Source: Straminergon stramineum (Eukaryota; Streptophyta; Bryopsida; Hypnales; Calliergonaceae). From it: 64,000 nucleotides of DNA. The DNA is taken from NCBI GenBank assembly GCA_963920665.1, contig OY987270.1, positions 248,001 through 312,000 on the forward strand. The letters run 5' to 3'. The notes beneath the pieces are model-generated. The model was given only the letters and a program-made list of their open reading frames with translations, was not told where the DNA came from and made no database searches. A program made the position numbers and the translations under genes. This document shows positions 12,099-23,484 of the stretch, one piece after another (the stretch's first letter is position 1; every line of letters starts with the position of its first letter).

Positions 12099-13576
12099 GT
12101 TGACCTCAGTGCATAGTAAATTTCACATATTTACATGTCGTCAAAACGATTTTGCTTGCTAGTGTGGTAGTACTATATTTTTTCGGACATTCAAAAAAAC
12201 ATTACTATGTTTGTGTTCATGTCAAATAAAACATCAGTATCAATGATAGCATCAACTTGTTTTTATAATAATCTATCAACATCCTTAGTCCACAATATCC
12301 ACAAAAATATGCCTTTGGGGGTCATTCACCCTCTCACATCTTGATGTTTTGTAAAACATGCATGTCCTTGTCTAACATTAGAAAAACACAGGGTTCTTCC
12401 AATGATTGCAAAATGTACCATTGCATGTATAACAAATTTGACATGCCATAACACCATTAAGTGCACTTCTGCTTTCTACAATTCAAATCCCTCGTCAAAT
12501 CCATATCATATGTACACTTATAGATTTCCATACGATACTAAGTTTAATGTTTTAGGAAATTCTATTTTTTTTTAAATTGTAAAGGATTTAAAAAGTTGAA
12601 TGGTATGATGTATATTGATGAAACTATGTACATTTGTGGTCTATGAAACAATGTGCCACAAAAAAATTTGATACATACATTTTCAATACATTGATTGTGT
12701 CATTGTACAGCTAGATAGCATGAGATTTGTTACTTTATATATCTCTTATATAATTAATCCATTGTATACTTAAGCTATAGCATGAGATTTGTTACTTCAT
12801 ATATCTATTATATAATTAATCCATTATATACTTAAGCTAGAGTAGTTTGAGATATTTGTTACATTATTAGATCATGTGAATTTCAAGTTGACAAATAGCA
12901 TCTACATAAAGAAATAGAATACGACATTTGAAGCCAAGTAGACTATGAGAGTTAACCTACTTGCCCCCTAAAATTTATTTCATTTTCTTAATAGTTTGTG
13001 TATTTTTTGACAAAGTTGAATTTTTTTTCTTTGAATACAATAAAATCAAATTTTCAAAATTTCAAAAACATGAAAAGAATCTTGAAGTTACGTAGATAGA
13101 AAAAATTCCTCAAAAATCAAGCCCCTAAATCATTGGGATCTTAGGTATTACAATAAATGGACATTTAGTTTGATTATTTTTAACTTTTTATTTAGGCATT
13201 TTTTCATAATTAAATTTTCTTTCAAAATTGCTTCAAAGAATGTACTTTGTCTATTGTTTGGTAAAATTAAACCTTCAATGTGTGATTTTAAAAGCAATCT
13301 TCATTGGAGTGCATTAGTATTTATTTTCCAACTAAAACACTTGTGAAATTGAAAATATCAATCAGATAATTGTTAAATTTTGATAAAGTTTCTACTCTAA
13401 AATTTAAGGAAGGTGTACTCAAACAGTTATCTATGAAAACCTTTGGTTATATTTGTTACCCCCTAGAGGACTAGATGTTCAAATTTTAAATAATAAATAA
13501 ACTCAAACTAACATGTTCTAATCACACAAAGTCTTGGTATTTTACATTTATCTCAATGTTTGGAGATTCTTGTGTT
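12099..13576. other. AT-rich intergenic DNA, no gene seen
   Basis: Apart from the 62-bp tandem duplication at 12716-12839, I see no gene or well-bounded element here. CpG dinucleotides are rare. Confidence 0.7.
12716..12839. repeat. 62-bp tandem duplication
   Basis: Two adjacent units, 12716-12777 and 12778-12839, each run from TAGCATGAGATTTGTTACTT to ATACTTAAGCTA and differ at only a few positions. Confidence 0.85.
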
Positions 13577-13961
13577 CATTAGAAAAAATTTGGACTCTCT
13601 AGAGGGTTGCCAGCATTTGACAAGCCAATCTATTTCTAGAGCCTATTGAGCTATTTAAAAGAGGGAATTTCTAACAAAACAAAGATTCACCTTGTGTGAA
13701 TTTCGGGAGTTCCAAAAAGTATATTTCACTTTTCTATTATGTAATCATTAGAGGAAGGTGCTTTGGAGGTGCTTTCAAATATCATAACAACACTTGTCAC
13801 AACCCTAATGAATAGTACTTGAGAATGAATGCTTTGACATTTGGGAGTGACAAAGTGCAAAAATAGAGGGAAAGTTCTTTAGGAAAAATAAATTTAATGC
13901 AATAAGGGTCCCTCTCAGCACTTTTTGGCAACCCTATGGAGAGTCCACAATTTTTCTAATG
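13577..13961. mobile_element. MITE with about 45-bp terminal inverted repeats (family E)
   Basis: The left end CATTAGAAAAAATTTGGACT continues into CTCTAGAGGGTTGCCA. The right end is its imperfect reverse complement (TGGCAACCCTATGGAGAG continuing to TTTTTCTAATG). The 385-bp interior has no coding capacity. The target duplication could not be determined. Confidence 0.6.
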
Positions 13962-15636
13962 GAATTTTCTAATATTTGTATGGTATAAATTTCCTAAACT
14001 TTGCAATGTAATTATCCTATAGTTTGAGGGGTATTGGTATGTTTGACCTCAAAATTAATTGTTCTAATTCAAAAAGTAACTGGAATAAAAAATATTACTT
14101 CAAAAAATATCACCATAACTAGGAATTAACATTTCAAACTCAAGATAAGAAATTATTGTAAGAATTACAACATTCAGTACACAATCAATTTGAGAAACAA
14201 TTTTCAACTTCTGGTTTCAAATTATATTGAAAAACATTGATTAGTATAGTAGTAGATATAATCATGTAGATATGATCTATGGGTCACATTTTACAACTTT
14301 TGTTTGAAATTCATTATTAAATTATTATTCCAAATTTCATTTTATATTACATCTTCATAAATTTGGAAATCTAGATTATTCCTTGTTTCTTAAAGGATTA
14401 AAGTTTTTTTTAAATAAAGATATTAGCCTTGCTCTAGGAAGGAATATATTAAAGCATTTTTGGGTTTCAATATACCACATAACTTTTGAGATTAAAGATT
14501 GTCATTGTAAAAAGATTTTAATGAAAAAAAAAGGAACACCAAACTTTGATTTGTATGACATGAACTTAACAATAGTCCAAAACAAGCAACTACGCTATAA
14601 AAGACTTTGACTATTTAGCATAATCTTGCATTTTAAGTAAGGTCCTATTCAAACTTTCAAAATATAACTTTTGTCAATTCAAAGTCTATCCCTTCTTTTG
14701 TTCAAGGCCAATAATTTGATGAATTCATACAAGGTTAGTATGATGATTGATACTTCTACTTCATAAATGCTAATATCCAAGTCCTACAGTATTCACACAT
14801 ACACATCTTGTTGGCAACTTCTATCATCTACCTAATGTGATTCTTAAACCCTAAGAGTCTTGGCATCCACTAGGTAGACTATAAATGTTTTCAAAAGTTT
14901 TTGTAGGAGCTACAAGAAATAGATGAAGTACATCCAAATATGTTGAATAAATTTCTTTTACCTGTTCAACAACAATGTGATTGATGTGATGGTCCATTAC
15001 TTCATGAATCTTTTGCAAGGTTCTAGGTCAATTCATATAGGGATGTGAGGAAAAGAAATTTTTTTAGAAATGAAGAGCTAATATCTAGATTCTTCACCAT
15101 CCATACCTTTATAGAACTCTAAATCTACATTCCTCTTCTTTCTTACAAGGGACTCTTTTTACAAGTTAATTAAGGCTCAAATTACACCACATCTAAAGGT
15201 GAGGGGACAAGAAAAATTTCAAGGTTTTAAATGATTGAAATTGAGAAGTCCTTGAAAAATTGGTATACACCATGAAATGAAAGGTCATGGATCTCCCAAA
15301 ACATGACGTGGACTACTCTCTTTTTCCTATCTCGTAGAAAAATTCTTCAAATAACAAGCTTTCCAAAATTATAATCAGATCCACTTCAAGGAGGTGGATT
15401 TGACTAAATTTCCAGTGGTCCTTGTTGATAAAGTTATATTTTTAAATATATATAATTATAAATAAATATTAAATTAAATTAAATTTTAATTTTTCTTCCA
15501 TTTCCTGCCTTCTTGATGGTTTACACCAATCCCAAGGTCATTACCTCCAAAGGAACACTTCTCAATGGCAAACAAAGGGACTTGGAGAGGGAGACTTCTC
15601 AACTTTTTGGTCTCCTTGCTTCCTTTTTGTTGTTAA
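13962..15636. other. AT-rich intergenic DNA, no gene seen
   Basis: Long A/T homopolymer-like runs and short low-complexity frames only. A short segment near 14880-14960 is related in reverse complement to about 41690-41760, suggesting another dispersed repeat whose ends I could not place. Confidence 0.6.
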
Positions 15637-16270
15637 CCCCTAAGCGCTCTGACCTCCACTTTCTAGACCACAAACAAATTGAAATTCAAGTTTCATCCTT
15701 GTTACTACTTGGATGAAAGTTGTCATAATTTGCAGAGATACATCGTTATTACTATTTGGATGAAAGTTGTCCTAATTTGGAGAGATACTTTATGAAGTTC
15801 TTGTCTTATCAAGTGGTTGGTTTTGGTATTACTAGAGTACTACATTTCTCTAAAGTTACAAACGTTCAAGTATGTCAAGTGGTTGGCCAAGACAAAATTG
15901 CATTGACTCTAGTTCAAAATTGGATTTGCCATAATGAGGTCTTAGATTTGAAGAACATAAGGATTTCAAAAAATAACCACAAGAAGAGAACTTAATTTCA
16001 AATCCATTCCAACAAATTTTACTCAAAATAATAGTAATAATTTTCTTGTAATCAAATGTAGAAGGAGTTTTAAAATTTCTCTTTCAAAATTTATAGAAAA
16101 AAAGATTGTTGACAACATTGGTGAATCTAATTGAATAGATGAAATCTAAAACTCACAGTCTACGCCTTTTATTTGTATATCAATTCCAAAATATTCTTCC
16201 AAATTGCACTTTATCATGATTTTTTTTGGTCAAATTGTCAATTCGAGAGAGAACTCTGTAAACTTAGGGG
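15637..16270. mobile_element. TTAA-flanked element, CCCCTAAG ends (634 bp)
   Basis: The sequence reads TTAA, CCCCTAAGCGC ... AACTTAGGGG, TTAA. Terminal inverted repeats match over CCCCTAAG, and TTAA is intact on both sides (15633-15636 and 16271-16274). The termini match the larger TTAA family in this window, although the interior is diverged. It abuts MITE C copy 1 at the shared TTAA. No transposase is visible. Confidence 0.55.
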
Positions 16271-16274
16271 TTAA

Positions 16275-16686
16275 GGTAGAAGCACCCAAATGTAACACGA
16301 GTCATTCACAAACACCTAAAAAGCAACCTAAATCCAAGGGCTTGTGGATCCAAAGTAGACAAGTGGGGTTCTAAAGTAGATAAGTGGGGCTCCAAGTAGT
16401 TGTCACTCTTTCAAGAAGTAGCCAATCACCCGAACTTGATTCAAGTTTAGAGTGTTTTACTTTTGGGTGTTTCCATGCCCGCTTTGGTGTTAGTCTAGTG
16501 TCCACAGTAGGTGCATTTACGAAGTTGTTTTCAAAAATTCGAATAATATTCATACAAGCTCTAAAAAATACAAAACCAATTTTGTTGGTTTCCTAAACCA
16601 TTTCCTAACCCTAACAGCATTTTCCTCTGCAGAGACCCTCGCGATCACATCATCTCTAATAAGTGTCCGATTTAGGTGTTCCTACC
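16275..16686. mobile_element. MITE family C, copy 1
   Basis: The ends are GGTAGAAGCACCCAAATGT and GTGTTCCTACC, each bordered by TTAA. The interior matches, in the opposite orientation, the copy at about 40543-40956 (shared landmarks: AACTTGATTCAAGTTTAGAG, GTTGGTTTCCTAAA). Flanks of other copies keep TA but not always TTAA, so a Tc1/mariner-type TA target with ends AGGTAGAGGCACC is at least as likely. It lies about 1 kb upstream of the first SMR start codon. Confidence 0.65.
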
Positions 16687-17199
16687 TTAACCGGGCCTCT
16701 CTGCAGTAATCAAAACATTTGGATTTTCATGAAATTTCTAACAACAAGGGCAGTTCCAACCGAGATTCTTCCGGCAGCCAATTCCCCAATTGCCAGCAGT
16801 CTTGACAAACAGCACGACGATTTGATTAGTGGCATTTTCTCCCCACACTCATCAGTGACTGCAGCACTGCAGCACCCTTCCGTCCCATAAGCCAGGAAAG
16901 GGTTTTAACTAACTTAAGATAGGGCCCATAATACTAATAATAAATCACGTCCAAGGCAGCTTCCCAGTTCCCATCACTCCCAGGGCAATTTGGGGTCCAT
17001 TTAGAAGGAAGCTGCAATTAGTCTGTCCCCCAATACCCAAAAAAGTAATCAATTCAAAACAGCGAGAAATAGGACAAGAGCTGGGTTTATTTAGGGGGGG
17101 AATTAACGAGCGTAGTGTCAAAAACATTCCAGGAAATGCTCGGCCTAATAATAAAAATTTAAAAATCCAAGTGGCTGCTAGCGAGAATTTAGCCCACCG

Positions 17200-17669
17200 C
17201 AGACGGAGCAACTTGCACGCTAGAGACCCGCTGGGCCCGTTTCACGCGCTCGTGCATGTGCCCGATCTGCCCGCGGGCACCCAGGGGGCGTTCTCTAGTC
17301 CTCCTGCTCGCGTGGGGCTTGCGGCCGTCGCGGCCACGACGATTGCTCCGTGCGCGGCGGTGGAGTCCCGGGTTCGAGCGAATCCGAACGCCTCCAGAGG
17401 TGGGTGTGATTTCAAATTTTTTTTAAACTTCCTTGGCACAAATTGAAAGTTGGGTGAGTGCGAATTTGAAAGGAAAGGAGGAGGATGGGTATATTTATAG
17501 CATCCTCTCTGTGACTCGTCGCTGATCGCGCTCCATGTTCGTGTCTTAAACTTAAACCCCTGCGCTTGTCTCTTGGCTCTTCACTTAGCTTTATAGCTTC
17601 GTCACGGACCTCGAAGGTTTTCATTCTTTCCTTTGGGTTTGGGTTCTGTGATTGTTGTCTTAGATTGTG
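17200..17669 (+). promoter_or_regulatory. GC-rich promoter and 5' leader of the first SMR gene
   Basis: Positions 17200-17400 are GC- and CpG-rich, in sharp contrast to the flanks. A TATA box (TATATTTATA, 17490-17499) predicts transcription from about 17525 and a leader of about 145 nt. The motif CGATCTGCCCGCGGGCAC at 17263-17280 recurs with an 8-bp insert upstream of the second SMR gene (58961-58986). Confidence 0.5.
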
Positions 17670-18104
17670 ATGGCGTCGACTATGGTGCACACACAATCTC
17701 CCAAGGCTATGGAGAATTTGGGATTCGGGAGCCCGTTTGGAAGAAGAAGCCGTCTGTCGCTCGTGGATGCCTGGGTTTCGCTCCCGAGTCTCCGCCCTGT
17801 TCGTACTGTGACGACGACGACGACTGCTGCCTCGTTTACTGGAAGCTCGGGAACGCCTAAGGGGGGTCAGTGTCGTGCTCTGAGTTTGGAGATCAGTGAA
17901 TGCGAGGAGCTCGCGCGGGATGTGGGATGTGAGACGCCCAAAGACACGGATCACCAAATACCGGATGTCGATGTGGAGATTTGCCCGCCTGCTCCCAAGA
18001 AAGCTCGCGGGGTGAGTCGAATGGCGATGGCGATGGCGTGCTCCTCTGCGTACGAGAAACCGAGTCAGCAGGATTTGGGCTTGTCCCCGTGTTACCTCTT
18101 TTGA
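17670..18104 (+). CDS. SMR: SIAMESE-RELATED (SMR) CDK inhibitor, C-terminally divergent copy
   Basis: An intronless 144-aa protein. The start is ATG at 17670 (G at -3 and +4); the same frame is open one codon further up, but only through a GTG. Residues 86-91 (GCETPK) and 95-113 (HQIPDVDVEICPPAPKKAR) match the SMR core C-TP-----KIP----CPPAP+K, which in plants binds and inhibits cyclin/CDK complexes in the nucleus and promotes endoreplication or cell-cycle exit. Residues 24-46 (RLSLVDAWVSLP, RPVRT) are shared with the paralogue at 59853. A six-threonine run follows at 48-52 and beyond, encoded by an ACG-rich stretch. The C-terminus (YEKPSQQDLGLSPCYLF) lacks the FF--PD-E motif kept by the paralogue, so part of its binding surface may be lost. 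Membership is secure; activity is an inference. Confidence 0.85.
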   Translation: MASTMVHTQSPKAMENLGFGSPFGRRSRLSLVDAWVSLPSLRPVRTVTTTTTAASFTGSSGTPKGGQCRALSLEISECEELARDVGCETPKDTDHQIPDVDVEICPPAPKKARGVSRMAMAMACSSAYEKPSQQDLGLSPCYLF

Positions 18105-21100
18105 GCATTCTTAAAAACTCTGTAGGGCGATGTGTGGTGTGATGGCTGGAGCTTCTATTTTGTAGTTATTTTCCGTGATTGCTTTGCGTTTGAAGACGTG
18201 GTGTTGGTATATGGTTGTGAACGGCGTACAAGGCCATCCAGACATACTTATTTTTTCCGATTGCCCCAATGTGGTGTCTCTGCTACATTCCAGGTACGGA
18301 TCCGCCCCTTCCCATCTATGGTTTCTTGAAGTTCTTGTTGTATCAGAAGGAGTGCCGGAAGGATTCTATAGTTAGGTAGACATCGTAACCCATGTGCACT
18401 GATAGTTTCAAAGCCTCTAAATGCACAGAGATCTAGTATGACGAGACTTTTTCCTAACTGATGTGTAATGTTGTGGCAGGTCCGTGGACCCTCTTCTAAC
18501 GATTCAGAGTGCATGTCGCCGAGCGAGATGCCCTTAATTTTCTTATTAACCATTCTTTATGATTTATCCGCGAGGACAGTAATTGCTGCTGGAATGTCAA
18601 GCTCCTGATTGCTCCCCTGGATGGACTTTCTGTCTCCAGTGAGGGATGGGATGGTAGTGTGCTTTATTAACGTATTGCTCTTCTATCATAATATAGCTCA
18701 CGACTACGCTCTGCTCCCATCCGAGCGTTGATCTGGATTCGTTTCTGGACGGAGATGCTGGCTCGGCGTTTGGTTCAGAGTTCCTTTTGTAACGAGAACC
18801 TACTGCTGGAACGTCTTTTCCAGGACTTTCTCTGTGAAGAAAGAGTTTTAAGCTGAATGACTGGAGCACAAGAGCAAGGGATCCTAGCAGTACTTATAGA
18901 ACACAAGCGACGTTCCTCGTCCAGTTGCAGAACTGTGGCACTTCCATGCCGAGAGGGATTCGCTGCTTGTGTTGCTGAGCGTGATTTGTCGCCACTTAGT
19001 AATTTACACATTCTTTGAAGTTTTGTGACAAGGATTTGTCACAAACCAGAGAGCAAGTAGAGTAGTATTCTCTAGTATTGTGTGAGTTTGAGGCTAGTTT
19101 CACATTTGAAACTAGAACACCTTCTTCTTTCTTCATTAATTGAAAATTGACAAATCAATCATTTGTCATTCGGCATTACATATGATACAGCATTTGAATC
19201 ATTTTTCTTTGCCTTTCATGTTTTTCTGTTCATTGGTTATGATTGCTGAATTGCCATTAGTGGAAGTCATGTTCTCTAACCAGTCACGGATGCCTTGCAT
19301 TTGCGTATAACTGAATTTTAGTCCCTTCCATTCTTCATCAATATGTGTATTCCTTTTCTTCTATCCGGCACTTCTTGAAATTTTGGGCACATACTTGGTT
19401 TTCTTCAAACTCTTGATTTCAGCTTCCTCAAACTTTGCATGCATCTTCCTCGAAAACATCCAAGGCAACAACATTTTCACAATGTACTAGGTAGAGGCTA
19501 GTTTTACTATGCTGGAATAACTTATTTTTCTTTTGTGGAGGTTTTAACCCTTAGGCTCTCCAAAGTCCATATTTTGGATGATGATTAGAGACACTTCAAG
19601 GGCTTCAGTTGTCTTGTACGTACATATAGTTTCTCATTCATCCCAAGGTGTGACTTGAATCTTGAAAATACTACCTTTCTCCACAATAGACTCGATGAAA
19701 TTGAGGAAAATAAAATAATTGTACAAAGATGTAGGTGAAAATGTGCCAAAAATTCAATATAAGGATTTGGGAGCTGAAGTGTTCAAGATTTGGCTTGACA
19801 ATGGTAGAGGTCTCATAATGAGAGAATTCGCCCATTTCAGAGAATATGGGCAATTGCCACCTAGCATTGTCTTTAAGATGAGTTACATCAAATGTGGGTC
19901 TATCATGCATGTTTTGTAATAATGTAGGATACACTAACTCTCCCAAAATTCATAACCAATCTGTAGAAGTTTGGTCAAATGTGTACCATTATCACAAGTC
20001 TTTTTTAAGTCAGGCTCCAAGCAACCACTGTACTGTATTGTACAGTACATCAGTTAATTACATAATAGTTGGAAATTCTCCAACTAAAATCACATACAGA
20101 CACCCCTCCAACTACCCCATTTTCATCCAACATCCCAAGAGCCCATGTCCAAGTAGCATATTGTAAGTATGCAATACTGATGTCTTTCCACAAATCATTA
20201 TTTAAAAAAATTAAAGTACTTAGAGGAACTTATAAACTTAAGTGTTGACTTTCATACATTGTCCACATGGCATGGGCTGTGGAGATTTACTAAGTTAGTG
20301 ATCAGTAAGGAAACTCAATTCCACTAGTTGTTTTGCAATAATGAATGCCGGTATTAAAAGTTTGCATGCTACATTACTGGGTTAGAAATGTCACCCATGT
20401 CCATTAATTTGAGTTTTCAATTTCAGGACAACTAACTTACCCAACTCAATGTTGTTGTGCAGAAAATTGCAGTTGAGGTAGATGGATCATTCTGGACACA
20501 GAATTCAGTCTGGTCTTGATGGATTGTTGGTGCCACTAACTTATTTGAAGTTAATATAGCACAACTCTCTGACCTTCATTCCATAAGCTTAGATCGGATA
20601 TCATTCACAACTTCCTGCAGAATTCTTAATTCAGTAGTAATTTGCAATTTACGTATTCTAACTGACCACATTATAACTTCCTGGCCCAGTGAGCGTGTTT
20701 GCAATGGGATCTCAGTTTCTGCTCGCAGCAAAGAGTCCCTCAGGGTCTGATTCAGCACTCAAGTGCCGAAATTGAATTTCCACGTCAGATTTTCAAGGGT
20801 CTATGTCACCTCGTACCAATCACAAGATGACATCTGGCAATTTTTTACAAAAATGACTTGATATGTGCCAAAATCTAACCTTCATGTATAGTATAATAAG
20901 CTTGTTGCCCTGACCTTCCTCTTTTGCTTGCTAGTGAGTGGAGCCTGGCAGGATTGCAAGTAGTTACAAGGTGCAAATATGGTTTGTTTTTGTGGCAAAG
21001 AAACATACCATATTTGCACCTTGTTACTTCAATATAAACCTCTACCAAGAGATATCCAGTTCATTTTGCAGGAGGATTATTTCCCATAATGTCCCACTAG

Positions 21101-21147
21101 CATGTGAAATCCATGTAATTGGTGATTATCAATTTCTCATTCATGAA
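18105..21147. other. 3' flank of the first SMR gene, then intergenic DNA
   Basis: The region 18105-19050 is of higher complexity and probably contains the 3' untranslated region, but I found no clear polyadenylation signal and no conserved reading frame. Beyond that it is AT-rich and gene-free, except for a hairpin at 20966-21024. Confidence 0.55.
20966..21024. repeat. Perfect 18-bp inverted repeat with 23-nt loop
   Basis: ACAAGGTGCAAATATGGT at 20966-20983 is followed at 21007-21024 by its exact reverse complement. It could fold as a hairpin or be a short inverted duplication. It lies about 120 bp left of a TTAA-family element. Confidence 0.8.
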
Positions 21148-22065
21148 CCCCTGAAGGTTTTTGACTATGTTTTCACCAATAGCACTCCCAAACTGCCATT
21201 TTTAGTACAAGAACCAAATTTTAGGAAAAAAAACATTTTTGGACACATGCAACCATATGATCTTGTAGTAAGCTAGTTTGAGAACATGTGGAAAAAATTT
21301 CATAAATTTCCACCATGTAGATTGCAAGATATTCGCATTTGAATTGACAAAAATCCTTTTTTTGTCCTTGCGAAAAAACAATCAGTTGCTCTTCACAAGG
21401 TCACATTTGTCTAAAACAATGTCCAAAATGGATGTGTCTCATTTAACTCATTCTTCAAGGCAAATTAGCTACATGCTTGAAGAAATTTGAATTTTTTGGA
21501 ATTGTACAACATATAGGAAAAAAATAGTGAGTAGAAAGAAGTAGATAATGATTCAAAATACTAAATTGTTAAGAATTTTGTTATGGATTTGAAAAATGAC
21601 AATCCCTATGGTTTCAATGTTGTAATAAACAATCTACATCCTATGATTTTATTTTTTTCAAAAAATATTGAAAACTAAGTTAAATGAAGGACTATAAAGT
21701 TTATTTTAGAGTAGAGAATCCATAACTTCCCGCAAACTTAAACTCCTCGTAACTTTCACCTCATTGATCAAAATGGAATGATTCAAAGCTTTCCACACAT
21801 ATAGAAATCTAAAAAATCAATTTCAAATTTTGAATAAAGTAATTTTTTTTATCTGTTCGATCTGCCCGAGTTGGGAAAGAAACTACATATCATACAATAA
21901 CTTTTTAACCATGTAGTAAAAAATTATGAAAATTGTTGGGCCTTAAAGCTACTCCTTGACCACATGTTGTGTGAAAATTTCAAAGAAAAAAATGAAAAAT
22001 TCCACTCACAGTGAGCTGCCCAAAATATCTATAATGCCAAAAAAACATGTTTGAGACTTTAGGGG
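21148..22065 (+). mobile_element. TTAA-family element, 918 bp copy
   Basis: Starts CCCCTGAAGGTTTTTGACTA and ends GACTTTAGGGG. The right flank is TTAA; the left flank is TGAA, one change from TTAA. The interior shares the conserved middle block of the family (GATCTTGTAGTAAGCTAG, TGGAAAAAATTTC, GATTGCAAGATATT, then CTGCCCGAG). No transposase is present. Confidence 0.7.
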
Positions 22066-22541
22066 TTAATCTTGTATTTTAGGCATTTCTAGAAGGGCAT
22101 TTCTGTTGGATAATCTCCTTGCTGTCTGGAATTCTAGAAAAAAAACAGGCATTCCTAAGCAACAACATGCCACAAGAAGTTGAGAATCATAAAGTAACCA
22201 CAATCACAAAGTAAGCTTTCTGAGGGAGCGAGGTGTTGGGCATAATTGGGACCAAAATCCCAAAGCTGCAGCAAGAAAAAGTGAGTAGCATGTGCATTGA
22301 AGTTGTTCTAAGTTAATCCCTAAAGTTCCAAGTGTTTGAAGTCTCCCCTGGCGGAACACTTGAAGGTTCAATTAGGTTTCTATGATCACAATTTTTGTCA
22401 TAATTTTTATCTTAAAACTTTTTGTAAGATAGCAAAACAGATAAGCTTTGTGTGAATATAAATTTTATTTCAATCGATGCATGGGAGCAGAAGTTATGCC
22501 ACCTAAATACCAAAATAGTTGAGTCTGAGCAATGAAAATAA

Positions 22542-23484
22542 ATCCTAAAGGACCAATTGTCCGTTCAATGTATGCAAAAAATCTTGGGTAGGTTCCTGTG
22601 GAGTTAATTTTGGTCAGATGTACACTAAACTTTGACACAAGTTGTGAGCATGTACCCCCTTTGTGGGAATATAATTTTTTTCTAATTGGGTGCCTGAATC
22701 AAAAGTTATGGTGTCCAAACAAATTTGGGGAGTTTGGGCAATTTGAGCATCTTTGGGGCATCTTTTGCTAAACCCCTCATTGACTTTTGAAATTTGACAT
22801 GTATGCAACTAATAAAATATGACATAAAATTGTCCAAAAAAACAAATTTTAGTTACCAAATCACATTCTAAGACGAGTCAAGCTTTGTTAGCTATGTCAG
22901 GCAATTTCAAGAAAAAACATTTTCTTCTAACTTCAAGCCCTATTCTCTTACAATATGTGAAGTCAAAGTTCTTGAAAAAATTTCCACATATTCCAAATGT
23001 TTGTCTCTAACTTTTCACCATTTGGATTTCAAATGAAAAAATTCCTCATTGCACGAGAAATCATCAAAAAATGACCAATGAGTTGTTGGTTCATTTAACC
23101 TCTTGGTACTACAGGGTGATTTAGAGTAAGTCAAACTCCATATTTTCTTCTAAATTTTGCATGTATACCTAATAAGATTTCAAACTCAATGGTGGAGAGA
23201 CTCAAATTCATCAAGGGCAAAAAAATTCCTTGAAGAGAACTCAAAGTCTATTGACTATGTTTTACAAGAATAAAAAAAAAATCTCACTTCAAATGTTATA
23301 ATCTTTCAATGCTCATGGTTGAATGGGCTGGATTTTTTTTTGACAGATTGTCATGGTAGTCTACTACACTTCTAAATGGTTGAAGTTAAAACAAAAAGGG
23401 ATTTTATTTTCAATTTTGGGCAATACACTAAAAATGGCAATTTTTGACAATTTCTATTCAAAAACACACCCAAGCCTTTAGGGG
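22542..23484 (-). mobile_element. TTAA-family element, 943 bp copy in reverse orientation
   Basis: Starts ATCCTAAAGGACC and ends GCCTTTAGGGG, with ATAA on both sides rather than TTAA. Its left part matches the reverse complement of the right part of the 47077-47654 element (AATCTTGGGTAGGTTCCT and AAAAGTTATG landmarks), which fixes the orientation. It has no coding capacity. Confidence 0.55.

Noticed and set aside
17370..17385. GGGTTCGAGCGAATCC, similar to a tRNA T-arm/B box
   Set aside because: The loop is too long for the consensus and there is no acceptor stem, anticodon arm or A box at the right distance.
17667..17669. GTG (17667) and TTG (59826) as start codons of the SMR genes
   Set aside because: Plant nuclear genes start at ATG; the first in-frame ATGs at 17670 and 59853 have good context.
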